DNA of 6,152 bases from Geodermatophilaceae bacterium (GCA_013811975.1 JACCUF010000474.1:1-6152), one strand, 5' to 3'. Counted from the first letter of the stretch, positions 1 to 5,657 are shown. Program-made: numbers and translations. The notes: generated by a model from the letters alone, not told the origin.

Positions 1-732
1 CCACAGCAGCAACCCACTCGCGACCCCGACGATCACATCGCCGGACATGGTCTTGGCCTGTACCGATCCGGCAGCCGCCGAACCGATGATGACGTCGCCC
101 GAGGCCGACCGCGAAGTCAGCTCACCCATCAGGCGCCCGATCAGCACGTCTCCTGAAGCTGTCTGCACCGAGGCTTCGTCCATGCTCTCGTCGAGGCGAA
201 CGTCGCCGGAGGCGGTGCGAACGCGCACTGGGCCCTCACCCCGGCCGACATGGATGTCGCCACTAGCCGAGGTCACCTCCAACCGACCACTGACGTGCGA
301 CAGGGAGACGTCCGCGCTGGCGGTGGTGACTGTGGCGCTGTCGAGGACACCGCGCGTCTGCACATCCGCGGTAGCAGTTTCGACGTCCACACTCGAGCCG
401 GTTGGGACGGTGACGATGATCTCCAGGGACGGCTGACGGAGCATCCTGCGATCGGGCACGTCGATCCGCAGCCGGCCGGCGTCCTCGCTGAGCTGCACAC
501 GGGTACGTTCGGCGAGTTCGGCACCCCTCGAATCGTTCGGCACGATCTCGACTGAGGTCTCGGTGACGTCGGCGGCGGTGATCTCGACTGAGCCAGCTTG
601 GTTGCGCACCGAGACATCGAGCGGATTCGGCGTCTCGAACCGATAGCAGGTGGCGCCTTCGGCAGGGAGCGGTGGCAGCTCGTCGGCCGAATCAGCTGCG
701 TCGGTCTGGCTGGACCCGGGCATGGATGTCAT
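1..732 (-). CDS. DUF4097-family beta-repeat protein, partial (C-terminus beyond window)
   Basis: The reading frame stays open from the ATG at 732 to the window edge, giving 244 residues; no stop is reached. After a Ser/Asp/Pro-rich start (residues 1-25) come beta-rich sequence and then a run of short repeats with an S/T-A-S-G-D-V-hydrophobic core at about residues 137, 155, 173, 191, 209 and 228, a period of 18 (last step 19). This regular repeat is the mark of DUF4097/adhesin-like proteins, which are predicted to fold as a beta-solenoid; their biochemical role is not established. I see no signal peptide or membrane segment in the part present, so it is probably cytoplasmic unless the missing end carries an anchor. 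ATG 732 is chosen because GGAG (741-738) lies 5 nt upstream; the ATG at 723 is a weaker alternative. It follows the RHH gene by 38 bp and is probably co-transcribed with it. Confidence 0.88.
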   Translation of the reverse strand, partial: MTSMPGSSQTDAADSADELPPLPAEGATCYRFETPNPLDVSVRNQAGSVEITAADVTETSVEIVPNDSRGAELAERTRVQLSEDAGRLRIDVPDRRMLRQPSLEIIVTVPTGSSVDVETATADVQTRGVLDSATVTTASADVSLSHVSGRLEVTSASGDIHVGRGEGPVRVRTASGDVRLDESMDEASVQTASGDVLIGRLMGELTSRSASGDVIIGSAAAGSVQAKTMSGDVIVGVASGLLLW

Positions 733-737
733 CTGAA

Positions 738-741
738 CTCC
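738..741 (-). promoter_or_regulatory. Shine-Dalgarno site of the DUF4097 gene
   Basis: GGAG on the minus strand, 5 nt before the ATG at 732. It decides between the two nearby in-frame ATGs (732 and 723). Its presence contrasts with thyX, dapA and rnj, which lack such sites, and fits an internal gene of an operon. Confidence 0.75.
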
Positions 742-770
742 TTGATTGGGCGCGCGGGAGGGGAGCGGGG

Positions 771-1268
771 CTAGGAACGGTGGTAGCCGGACAGGCGGCG
801 GCCCGGTGGCAAGGGGGGCCCGGGGGGCCCGGGGGGTGGCGGGACCCTCGAGAGCGCGCCGGCGATGGTGCGGGTGAGCCAGGCGTTGAGGGACAGCGCC
901 GACTCGTTGGCGCGGTTCTCGGCTGCTGACTTGACGGACTCCGGCATCCGCAGACTCACGCGAGCCGCGCCCGCATCATCGGCTTCGATGTTGACAAAAG
1001 TGCCCTCGGTGGCCTCGGAGGTGACGGTCTCAGCGGTCACCACGACCTCGGGTTCACCCGAGCGCATCCTGATCTCGACCGAGCCGGCACCCCAAGCTGC
1101 GGTGACTTCGGCGGCGAAGGCACTCAGCGCGTTGGTGAGCGCAAGCCTCGCCCCGGGTTCCAGTGCGTCGGCGAGCAGTCGAGCCGTCTCGCGTGCCTGA
1201 TCGTCACCCATCGCAGCGGCGGTCAGTAGGTGCGCACGCATTGTCTCGACGTACGGGGTGAGATCCAT
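771..1268 (-). CDS. RHH (HicB-like antitoxin-family) DNA-binding protein
   Basis: Predicted 165-residue protein. Residues 1-60 are helical and begin MDLTPYVETMRAHL; residues 61-98 are a short beta-rich part; residues about 101-140 match a ribbon-helix-helix fold (basic strand ARVSLRMPE, then two helices including SLNAWLTRTIAGAL), as in the HicB/Arc/CopG group. The tail from 143 is Pro/Gly-rich and ends GRRLSGYHRS. Databases usually label such actinobacterial proteins HicB-family antitoxin, but no hicA toxin gene adjoins it; its partner is the DUF4097 gene 38 bp downstream. I infer an autoregulatory transcription factor. The start at 1268 is chosen because MDLTPYV is the usual beginning of this family in my recollection; an in-frame ATG at 1394 would add 42 residues that look poorly coding. 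No Shine-Dalgarno precedes 1268, but a -10-like box does. The Pro tail is encoded by runs of six C. Confidence 0.85.
   Translation of the reverse strand: MDLTPYVETMRAHLLTAAAMGDDQARETARLLADALEPGARLALTNALSAFAAEVTAAWGAGSVEIRMRSGEPEVVVTAETVTSEATEGTFVNIEADDAGAARVSLRMPESVKSAAENRANESALSLNAWLTRTIAGALSRVPPPPGPPGPPLPPGRRLSGYHRS
813..843. repeat. G6 tract array (9-bp tandem repeat, G-quadruplex candidate)
   Basis: On the plus strand three G6 runs (813-818, 822-827, 831-836) are separated by CCC and followed by a GGG at 841-843. The unit is G6-C3, repeated with a period of 9. It lies within the RHH gene, whose coding strand is C-rich here, and encodes the Pro/Gly tail. Four G runs with loops of 3-4 nt meet the usual quadruplex pattern, and GGGCCC blocks can also pair as hairpins. 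Such tracts slip easily during replication and are prone to sequencing length errors, so the reading frame of the last 20 or so codons depends on correct run lengths. Confidence 0.8.
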
Positions 1269-1274
1269 GGTGGT

Positions 1275-1288
1275 CACTATGACGTCAC
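1275..1288. repeat. 14-bp direct repeat, copy 1 (proximal operator candidate)
   Basis: CACTATGACGTCAC, identical to 1458-1471. It contains the perfect 8-bp palindrome TGACGTCA (1280-1287). This copy lies 6 bp upstream of the RHH start codon at 1268 and overlaps the candidate -10 box of the proximal promoter, a position where a bound repressor would block transcription. Confidence 0.75.
1277..1282 (-). promoter_or_regulatory. Candidate leaderless -10 box of the RHH gene
   Basis: CATAGT on the minus strand (4 of 6 matches to TATAAT). Counting seven bases from its end places +1 near 1270, next to the ATG at 1268, which would make the transcript nearly leaderless and explain the missing Shine-Dalgarno. 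The -35 region 17 bp upstream (TCGCGC) is poor, so this is weaker than the distal promoter at 1459-1487. Confidence 0.4.
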
Positions 1289-1457
1289 GAGTGGTGTCAG
1301 CGCGACTGCGGGTAGGCAGAAGTTGGGTTGTACTTCTTGTGTCGACGCCATGGCGCCAGAAGCCGATCGGTCTGCCGGCGTCCAGCCCGACCATGCGTGG
1401 ACTGCGTCTCGTAGTGGTGGCGGAGATATTCGGTGTACGGCGATGTCGTCATGACGC

Positions 1458-1471
1458 CACTATGACGTCAC
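1458..1471. repeat. 14-bp direct repeat, copy 2 (distal operator candidate)
   Basis: CACTATGACGTCAC, identical to 1275-1288 and 183 bp away. Its TGACGTCA palindrome (1463-1470) sits between the -35 and -10 boxes of the leftward promoter. A related TGACGCCA (1452-1459) and an inverted pair TGACA-N2-TGTCA (1475-1486) flank it at 11-12 bp steps, about one helical turn each. Confidence 0.75.
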
Positions 1472-1487
1472 AAATGACATCTGTCAA
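1459..1487 (-). promoter_or_regulatory. Sigma-70-type promoter for the RHH-DUF4097 unit
   Basis: On the minus strand a perfect -35 TTGACA (1487-1482) is followed after exactly 17 bp by CATAGT (1464-1459). Transcription would begin near 1452 and give a 184-nt leader before the ATG at 1268. That leader crosses the second 14-bp repeat copy. The operator-like palindrome within the spacer suggests repression by steric block. It points away from thyX, so the region is divergent. Confidence 0.65.
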
Positions 1488-1551
1488 GAGTCACTGTGCT
1501 GTCCTCTGCGATCGCACCGCGAGCCCCGGCCGGCCACCCGGGTAGGGCCGA

Positions 1552-1557
1552 TACCCT
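1552..1557 (+). promoter_or_regulatory. -10 box of leaderless thyX promoter
   Basis: TACCCT fits the actinobacterial TANNNT pattern. Seven bases after its last base is 1564, which is the GTG start codon itself, so the transcript would have no leader. No recognisable -35 lies at 17 bp. The box is part of an inverted repeat, GGGTA (1540-1544) N7 TACCC (1552-1556). Confidence 0.6.
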
Positions 1558-1563
1558 CGCCCC

Positions 1564-2316
1564 GTGCCGAATCTCGTCCCGATGCGCGTCCAAGTCATTG
1601 CCCAGACCCAGTTCACCGCCCCGCCCGATGTCCCCTGGGACACCGATGTCGACGGCGGCCAGGCGCTGGCGGAGTTCGCCGGCCGGGCCTGCTACCAGTC
1701 GTGGACTAAGCCCAATCCCCGGACCGCCACTAACGCGGGCTATCTGACCCATATCCTCGAAGTGGGGCATCTGTCGGTTCTCGAACACGGTTCGGTCACG
1801 GTCTATCTGACCGGCATCTCACGGTCGCTGACCCATGAGCTCATCCGGCACCGGCACTTCTCCTATAGCCAGCTCTCGCAGCGCTATGTCCCCGAGCGCG
1901 ATGCCGCCTTCGTCGAACCCGAAGTCATTGGTTCCGACCCCGAACTGCACGAGAAGTTCATGGCCGCGAGCGACGCCGCGCTCGCTGCCTACACCGAGTT
2001 GCTCGAGGGCTTGGAGAAGAAGTTCGCCGACGTAGAGAACGCCACGCTGCGGCGCAAGCAGGCTCGTCAGGCCGCTCGGGCCGTCCTGCCGAATGCCACC
2101 GAGACGCGCATCGTGGTGACCGGGAATTATCGCGCCTGGCGACACTTCATCGCGATGCGGGCCAGCGAACACGCAGACGTCGAGATCCGGGAACTCGCGA
2201 TCGCCTGCCTTCGGCAGCTGCAGCAGGTCGCCGGCAATGTGTTCGCCGATTTCCGGATCAGCGCACTGCCCGATGGGACCGAGGTCGCGGCGAGCCCGTA
2301 CGTGTCAGAGGGCTAG
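1564..2316 (+). CDS. thyX: Flavin-dependent thymidylate synthase ThyX
   Basis: ThyX methylates dUMP to dTMP using methylene-tetrahydrofolate as carbon donor and FAD/NADPH as reductant, in the cytoplasm; it replaces ThyA and acts as a homotetramer. The 250-residue product carries the family signature RHR-X7-S as R95-H96-R97 to S105 (RHRHFSYSQLSQRY). The conserved C-terminal block at about 162-206 runs through the Arg-rich helix, NATETR, NYRAWRH and MRASEHAD. H194 and R199 fall at the numbers of the catalytic and dUMP-binding residues of the M. tuberculosis enzyme. The GTG start at 1564 gives the same length as the mycobacterial protein and coincides with the predicted +1; the ATG at 1582 would remove six residues. 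No Shine-Dalgarno is present. dapA follows after 32 bp. It looks intact. Confidence 0.98.
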   Translation: MPNLVPMRVQVIAQTQFTAPPDVPWDTDVDGGQALAEFAGRACYQSWTKPNPRTATNAGYLTHILEVGHLSVLEHGSVTVYLTGISRSLTHELIRHRHFSYSQLSQRYVPERDAAFVEPEVIGSDPELHEKFMAASDAALAAYTELLEGLEKKFADVENATLRRKQARQAARAVLPNATETRIVVTGNYRAWRHFIAMRASEHADVEIRELAIACLRQLQQVAGNVFADFRISALPDGTEVAASPYVSEG

Positions 2317-2335
2317 GCCGGCCGACGACCAGCGG

Positions 2336-2341
2336 TACCGT
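2336..2341 (+). promoter_or_regulatory. -10 box of leaderless dapA promoter
   Basis: TACCGT fits TANNNT and predicts +1 near 2348, one base before the ATG at 2349. The inverted repeat CAGCGGT (2330-2336) N15 ACCGCTG (2352-2358) spans this box and the start codon. No clear -35 is visible. Read-through from thyX may also supply dapA. Confidence 0.5.
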
Positions 2342-2348
2342 GTTCGGT

Positions 2349-3254
2349 ATGACCGCTGATCCAGCTCGGCCCTTCGGGCGAGTCCTCACCGCGATGGTCA
2401 CGCCATTCCTCGAAGACGCCAGCCTCGACCTCGACGGCGCCGTACGGCTGGCCACCCATCTTGTCGACGACGATCGACACGACGGCCTGGTACTCAGTGG
2501 AACGACCGGCGAGTCGCCCACCACCTCTGACGCGGAGAAGGAATCGCTGCTCTGTGCGGTCATCGAGGCGGTCGGCGACCGGGCGATCATCGTGGCCGGT
2601 GTGGGGACCAATGACACCTCCCACACGATCCATCTCGCCGAGCAGGCAGCCAAGGCCGGAGCTCATGGGCTGCTCGTGGTCACGCCGTACTACAACAAGC
2701 CTCCGCAAGCCGCTTTGCTCGCTCACTTCACCGCGGTGGCCGATGCGACCGATCTGCCGCTGATCCTCTACGACATCCCGGGCCGGACGGGCACCGCGAT
2801 CGAGACCGAGACCCTGGTGCGCGCCGGCGAGCACGAGCGCATCGTGGCCGTCAAGGACGCGAAGGGTGACCTGTTCGGCGGGTCCGAGGTCATGGCACGC
2901 AGCGGTCTTTCTTACTACTCAGGCGATGACCCGCTCAACCTGGCCTGGCTAGCACACGGAGCCAGTGGGGTGATCAGCGTGGTCGGGCATGGGTTCGGTA
3001 CGTCGTATGCGGAGATGATCGATGCGGTGGATGCGGGGAATATGTTGCGCGCCAGGGAAATTCATACGAATCTCATCCCGGCCGTGCAGACGATCATGTC
3101 TCGGGACAGCCAAGGCGCCATCCGAGCGAAGGCCTTGGCGCAGCTGCTCGGCCTGATCCAAACCCGGCGGGTTCGGGGTCCGCTGCTCGACGCGTCCGAA
3201 GACGAGCTTGTCCTCGTCCGCGACGTGCTCGTCTCCGCGGGCGTCCTGACCTGA
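2349..3254 (+). CDS. dapA: 4-hydroxy-tetrahydrodipicolinate synthase DapA
   Basis: DapA condenses pyruvate with L-aspartate-4-semialdehyde, the first committed step to meso-diaminopimelate and lysine, and so feeds peptidoglycan synthesis. The 301-residue protein is a complete TIM-barrel of the DapA/NAL family. All key residues are seen, each offset by +8 from the E. coli enzyme: T52/T53 in GTTGES, Y115 in TPYYN, Y141 and R146 in YDIPGRT, and the Schiff-base lysine K169 in VAVKDAKGD. The ATG at 2349 is chosen because it gives nearly the usual mycobacterial length (about 300) and adjoins the predicted +1. A GTG at 2340 in the same frame would add three residues but overlaps the -10 box. No Shine-Dalgarno precedes either. 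It lies 32 bp after thyX and 36 bp before rnj, an order conserved in many actinobacteria. Confidence 0.97.
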   Translation: MTADPARPFGRVLTAMVTPFLEDASLDLDGAVRLATHLVDDDRHDGLVLSGTTGESPTTSDAEKESLLCAVIEAVGDRAIIVAGVGTNDTSHTIHLAEQAAKAGAHGLLVVTPYYNKPPQAALLAHFTAVADATDLPLILYDIPGRTGTAIETETLVRAGEHERIVAVKDAKGDLFGGSEVMARSGLSYYSGDDPLNLAWLAHGASGVISVVGHGFGTSYAEMIDAVDAGNMLRAREIHTNLIPAVQTIMSRDSQGAIRAKALAQLLGLIQTRRVRGPLLDASEDELVLVRDVLVSAGVLT

Positions 3255-3275
3255 TCGGCTGACAGCAGCGACGGG

Positions 3276-3281
3276 TAGCGT
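3276..3281 (+). promoter_or_regulatory. -10 box of near-leaderless rnj promoter
   Basis: TAGCGT fits TANNNT and predicts +1 at about 3288, leaving zero to three bases before the ATG at 3291. The inverted repeat CGGGT (3272-3276) N9 ACCCG (3286-3290) brackets it. CTGACA at 3259-3264 resembles a -35 but is only 11 bp away, which is too close. Confidence 0.5.
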
Positions 3282-3290
3282 CTTCACCCG

Positions 3291-4991
3291 ATGACATCCC
3301 TTGCCGAAGCACCCCGCCGCGACCTAGCCGCCCCCCCGCCCCTTCCATCTGATGGTCTCCGGGTGTTCCCCCTTGGTGGTCTGGGCGCCATCGGGCGCAA
3401 CATGACCGTCTTCGAGTTCGGTGGGAAACTGCTGGTAGTCGACTGCGGTGTGCTCTTCCCGGAAAGTGACCAGCCCGGGATCGATCTGATTCTGCCCGAC
3501 TTCGCCAGTATCGAGCACCGCCTCGACGACATCGTCGCCGTTGTGCTGACCCACGGACATGAGGACCACATCGGGGCGATCCCGTACCTGCTCCGGTTAC
3601 GTGATGATGTTCCACTGGTGGGGTCGCGGCTGACGCTGGCGCTGATCGAGGCGAAACTGCGCGAGCACCGGATCAAGCCGGTCACCGAGCTGGTGGCCGA
3701 GGAGGAGATCCGTACCTACGGTCCCTTCGAGTGCGAGTTCATTGCGGTGAACCACTCGATCCCAGATGCGCTAGCCGTGGCGATCCGGACACCAGCCGGC
3801 TTGGTCGTGCACACCGGTGACTTCAAGATGGACCAGCTGCCCCTCGACGGCCGATTGACTGATCTCGGTACCTTCGCCCGGCTTGCCGACGAGGGAATCG
3901 ACTTGCTGTTGTCGGACTCCACGAACGCCGAGATCCCTGGCTTCGTCACCTCCGAGCGCGATATCGGACCGGTCCTCGAGGACGTGATCGGCCGGGCCCA
4001 GCAGCGGGTGATCGTCGCCTGCTTCGCCTCGCACGTACACCGGGTACAGCAGGTTCTCGATGCAGCGGCCAAGCATGAGCGCAAGGTCACCTTCGTGGGC
4101 CGTTCGATGGTCCGCAACATGGGTGTGGCCCGCGATCTTGGACTTCTGCACATCCCGCGCGATCTCATGGTGGACATGCAAGAGGCAGCCGCGCTGGCGC
4201 CCGAACGGGTGGTCTTCGTCAGCACCGGTAGCCAAGGCGAGCCGATGTCGGCGCTGTCCCGAATGGCCGGAGGCAGTCATCATCAGGTCAACGTGGTGGC
4301 CGGGGACACGGTGATCCTCGCCTCGAGCATGATCCCCGGCAACGAGACCGGGATTTTCAAGATCATCAATGCGTTGTCCCGGGTCGGGGTGGCCGTGGTC
4401 TACAAGGATGTGGCCAAGGTGCATGTCTCCGGTCACGCGCCCGCCGGTGAACTCACTCTGCTGCTTAACATCACCCGTCCTCGGCACTTGATGCCGGTGC
4501 ACGGCGAGTGGCGCCACCTTCGGGCGCACGGCAAGATCGCTGAGCGCACCGGCATCCCGCCCGACCGGATCTTGCTCATCGAGGACGGCGTCGTGGTGGA
4601 CCTCGTCGACAGGACTGCCAGGGTGACCGGCCGGGTACCCTGCGGTCATGTGTACGTCGACGGCAACGCCGTCGGCGATGTGGGTGACGAGTCGCTGCAG
4701 CATCGACGGATCCTGGGTGAAGAGGGATTCGTCGCGGTGACCGTCGTGGTGGAGTTCTCCACCGGGACGATCGTTCGCCCGATTCACATCTCGGCGCGCG
4801 GTTTCTCCGACGCTGACGCGCCCTTCGCAGCTGTCGTGCCGATCCTCGAGAGCGATCTCAAGTCGGCTCTGGCCCGCGGGGACAGCGACAGTCACCGACT
4901 CTCGCAGGTGATCCGACGTACGGCCGGTAAGTGGGTGTCCGACACCTATCGTCGACGGCCGATGATCATCCCGACGGTCCTCGAGGTCTGA
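3291..4991 (+). CDS. rnj: Ribonuclease J
   Basis: RNase J is a metallo-beta-lactamase/beta-CASP nuclease with 5'-to-3' exonuclease and endonuclease activity in mRNA decay and rRNA maturation. The 566-residue protein has the usual length. After a Pro/Ala-rich start (1-22) comes the beta-lactamase core with FPLGGLGAIGRN (26-37), the zinc-binding motif HGHEDH (88-93), H154 in NHSIPDA and D177 in HTGDFK. The beta-CASP insert follows at about 206-375 (SDSTNAE, FASHVHRVQQ, STGSQGEP, SSMIPGNE). The core then resumes with HVSGHA (378-383) and MPVHGEWRHL (401-410), and a C-terminal domain fills about 450-566. All metal ligands appear intact. The ATG has no Shine-Dalgarno but a -10 box sits just upstream. 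It converges on the selenoprotein gene, with only 24 bp between the two stop codons and no clear terminator hairpin. Confidence 0.98.
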   Translation: MTSLAEAPRRDLAAPPPLPSDGLRVFPLGGLGAIGRNMTVFEFGGKLLVVDCGVLFPESDQPGIDLILPDFASIEHRLDDIVAVVLTHGHEDHIGAIPYLLRLRDDVPLVGSRLTLALIEAKLREHRIKPVTELVAEEEIRTYGPFECEFIAVNHSIPDALAVAIRTPAGLVVHTGDFKMDQLPLDGRLTDLGTFARLADEGIDLLLSDSTNAEIPGFVTSERDIGPVLEDVIGRAQQRVIVACFASHVHRVQQVLDAAAKHERKVTFVGRSMVRNMGVARDLGLLHIPRDLMVDMQEAAALAPERVVFVSTGSQGEPMSALSRMAGGSHHQVNVVAGDTVILASSMIPGNETGIFKIINALSRVGVAVVYKDVAKVHVSGHAPAGELTLLLNITRPRHLMPVHGEWRHLRAHGKIAERTGIPPDRILLIEDGVVVDLVDRTARVTGRVPCGHVYVDGNAVGDVGDESLQHRRILGEEGFVAVTVVVEFSTGTIVRPIHISARGFSDADAPFAAVVPILESDLKSALARGDSDSHRLSQVIRRTAGKWVSDTYRRRPMIIPTVLEV

Positions 4992-5015
4992 GCGAGGCGG
5001 ATCAAACGCGTAGAT

Positions 5016-5651
5016 CTATTCTCGCTGCCGCCCTTCGAGCCGTTGGGGCTCCTTGAGCATCAGGGTCACCATGGGACTCGGCTCCTGGGGTTGCCAAGTC
5101 CGGTAAGCCTGCCCTCTGGGCTGCGGCCATTCGATGTCGAGATCGATTCGGGTACCGAAGTCGCGCGCCCCCGCGAGCACCGTCAGGGCCGCCTCGAGCA
5201 CCCGTCGCTGAGTGCGTCGGTCCCCGGGCATTCCAAAGGAATGGCCGAACGGGAACTCGACTCCCACAATGCGCGGAGCTAGCTGTCGCAGTGCGAGGGT
5301 CGGCATCATCGTCACTACTACCGTAGGGATCCCGGCACTTTCGATTCGTCGCGCCAGCACGGGCACGTTTCGGCAGCACTCCGGTCAAGCGGGCGCCAGG
5401 ATGACGCCGTCGGCGCCTTGTGCCTGCAACTCCCGCACGACCGCTGGACCCGTCTCATCACGCCAGCGATCCAGTGCGTCATCGTGCCAGCCCTGGTAAC
5501 CCATGACCGAAACATGCTCGTCAACTGCGCCGCCGACCCGAGCCTCGTCGACGAGTTCGGCCAGCGCAGCGAGCGGCAACGTGATGTTCGGGTCAGCGAG
5601 CAGGGGCTCGCTGTTGAGAGTGCTCGACACACCCATCCTCAGCAAGGTCAC
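5016..5651 (-). CDS. GrdB/PrdB-related selenoprotein with in-frame UGA (Sec89)
   Basis: Two adjacent stretches in one minus-strand frame are separated by a single TGA (5387-5385). Read as selenocysteine it gives a 211-residue protein. The context is DGVILAPA-Sec-PECCRN, a Sec89-Pro-Glu-Cys92-Cys93 redox motif after a hydrophobic strand, where GrdB/PrdB-type proteins (selenoprotein B of glycine, sarcosine, betaine or D-proline reductases) carry their Sec or Cys. Both sides fit the family: TLPLAALAELV and HVSVMGYQGW before it; ARRIESAGIPTVVVTMMP and VEFPFGHSFGMPGDRRTQRRVLEAAL after it. It is much shorter than clostridial GrdB, with little N-terminal sequence, so I read it as a related oxidoreductase of unknown substrate rather than glycine reductase itself. 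The GTG at 5651 has AAGG 6 nt upstream; ATG 5636 is an alternative start. A stop at 5684-5682 closes the frame upstream. Stop at 5018-5016. A Cys-to-opal mutation is the rival reading. No Sec-synthesis genes lie in the window. Confidence 0.78.
5350..5367 (-). promoter_or_regulatory. Candidate bacterial SECIS hairpin
   Basis: On the minus-strand mRNA, bases 18-35 after the UGA form a six-pair stem, CGUGCC with GGCGCG (one G-U pair), around the loop CGUGCU. The loop starts 24 nt after the UGA and has G at its second position. As I recall it, the bacterial SECIS model asks for a loop some 16-37 nt downstream with a G at one of its first two positions, so this fits. The stem is short, and other pairings nearby (such as ACG-CGU inside it) are possible in GC-rich sequence, so the fit alone is not proof. 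Confidence 0.5.
5385..5387 (-). other. Recoded UGA codon (selenocysteine 89)
   Basis: TGA on the minus strand between the codons for Ala88 and Pro90. The coding frame, third-position GC bias and family similarity continue without break on both sides, and Cys92 follows in a Sec-x-x-Cys spacing. This is the translation exception needed to annotate the gene as one product. Confidence 0.75.
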
Positions 5652-5657
5652 GAGCCG

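Noticed and set aside
47..555. Plus-strand open frames opposite the DUF4097 gene
   Set aside because: They are antisense shadows: the minus-strand frame shows clear periodic repeats, while the plus frames give low-complexity Ser/Thr/Pro sequence.
1269..1394. N-terminal extension of the RHH protein to the ATG at 1394
   Set aside because: The extra 42 residues contain weakly coding sequence and cover the operator-like repeat; the family start MDLTPYV fits 1268 better.
2316..2323. GGCCGGCC palindrome right after thyX as an operator
   Set aside because: An 8-bp GC-only palindrome is expected by chance in such GC-rich DNA and nothing else supports it.
3771..4895. Long minus-strand open frame opposite rnj (about 374 residues)
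   Set aside because: It mirrors the codon bias of rnj on the other strand and is rich in His/Asp/Gly with no domain; RNase J motifs are intact on the plus strand.
4991..5026. AGCGAG / CTCGCT pairing as a terminator for rnj
   Set aside because: Only six base pairs across a loop of more than 20 nt, with no T-tract; too weak to call.
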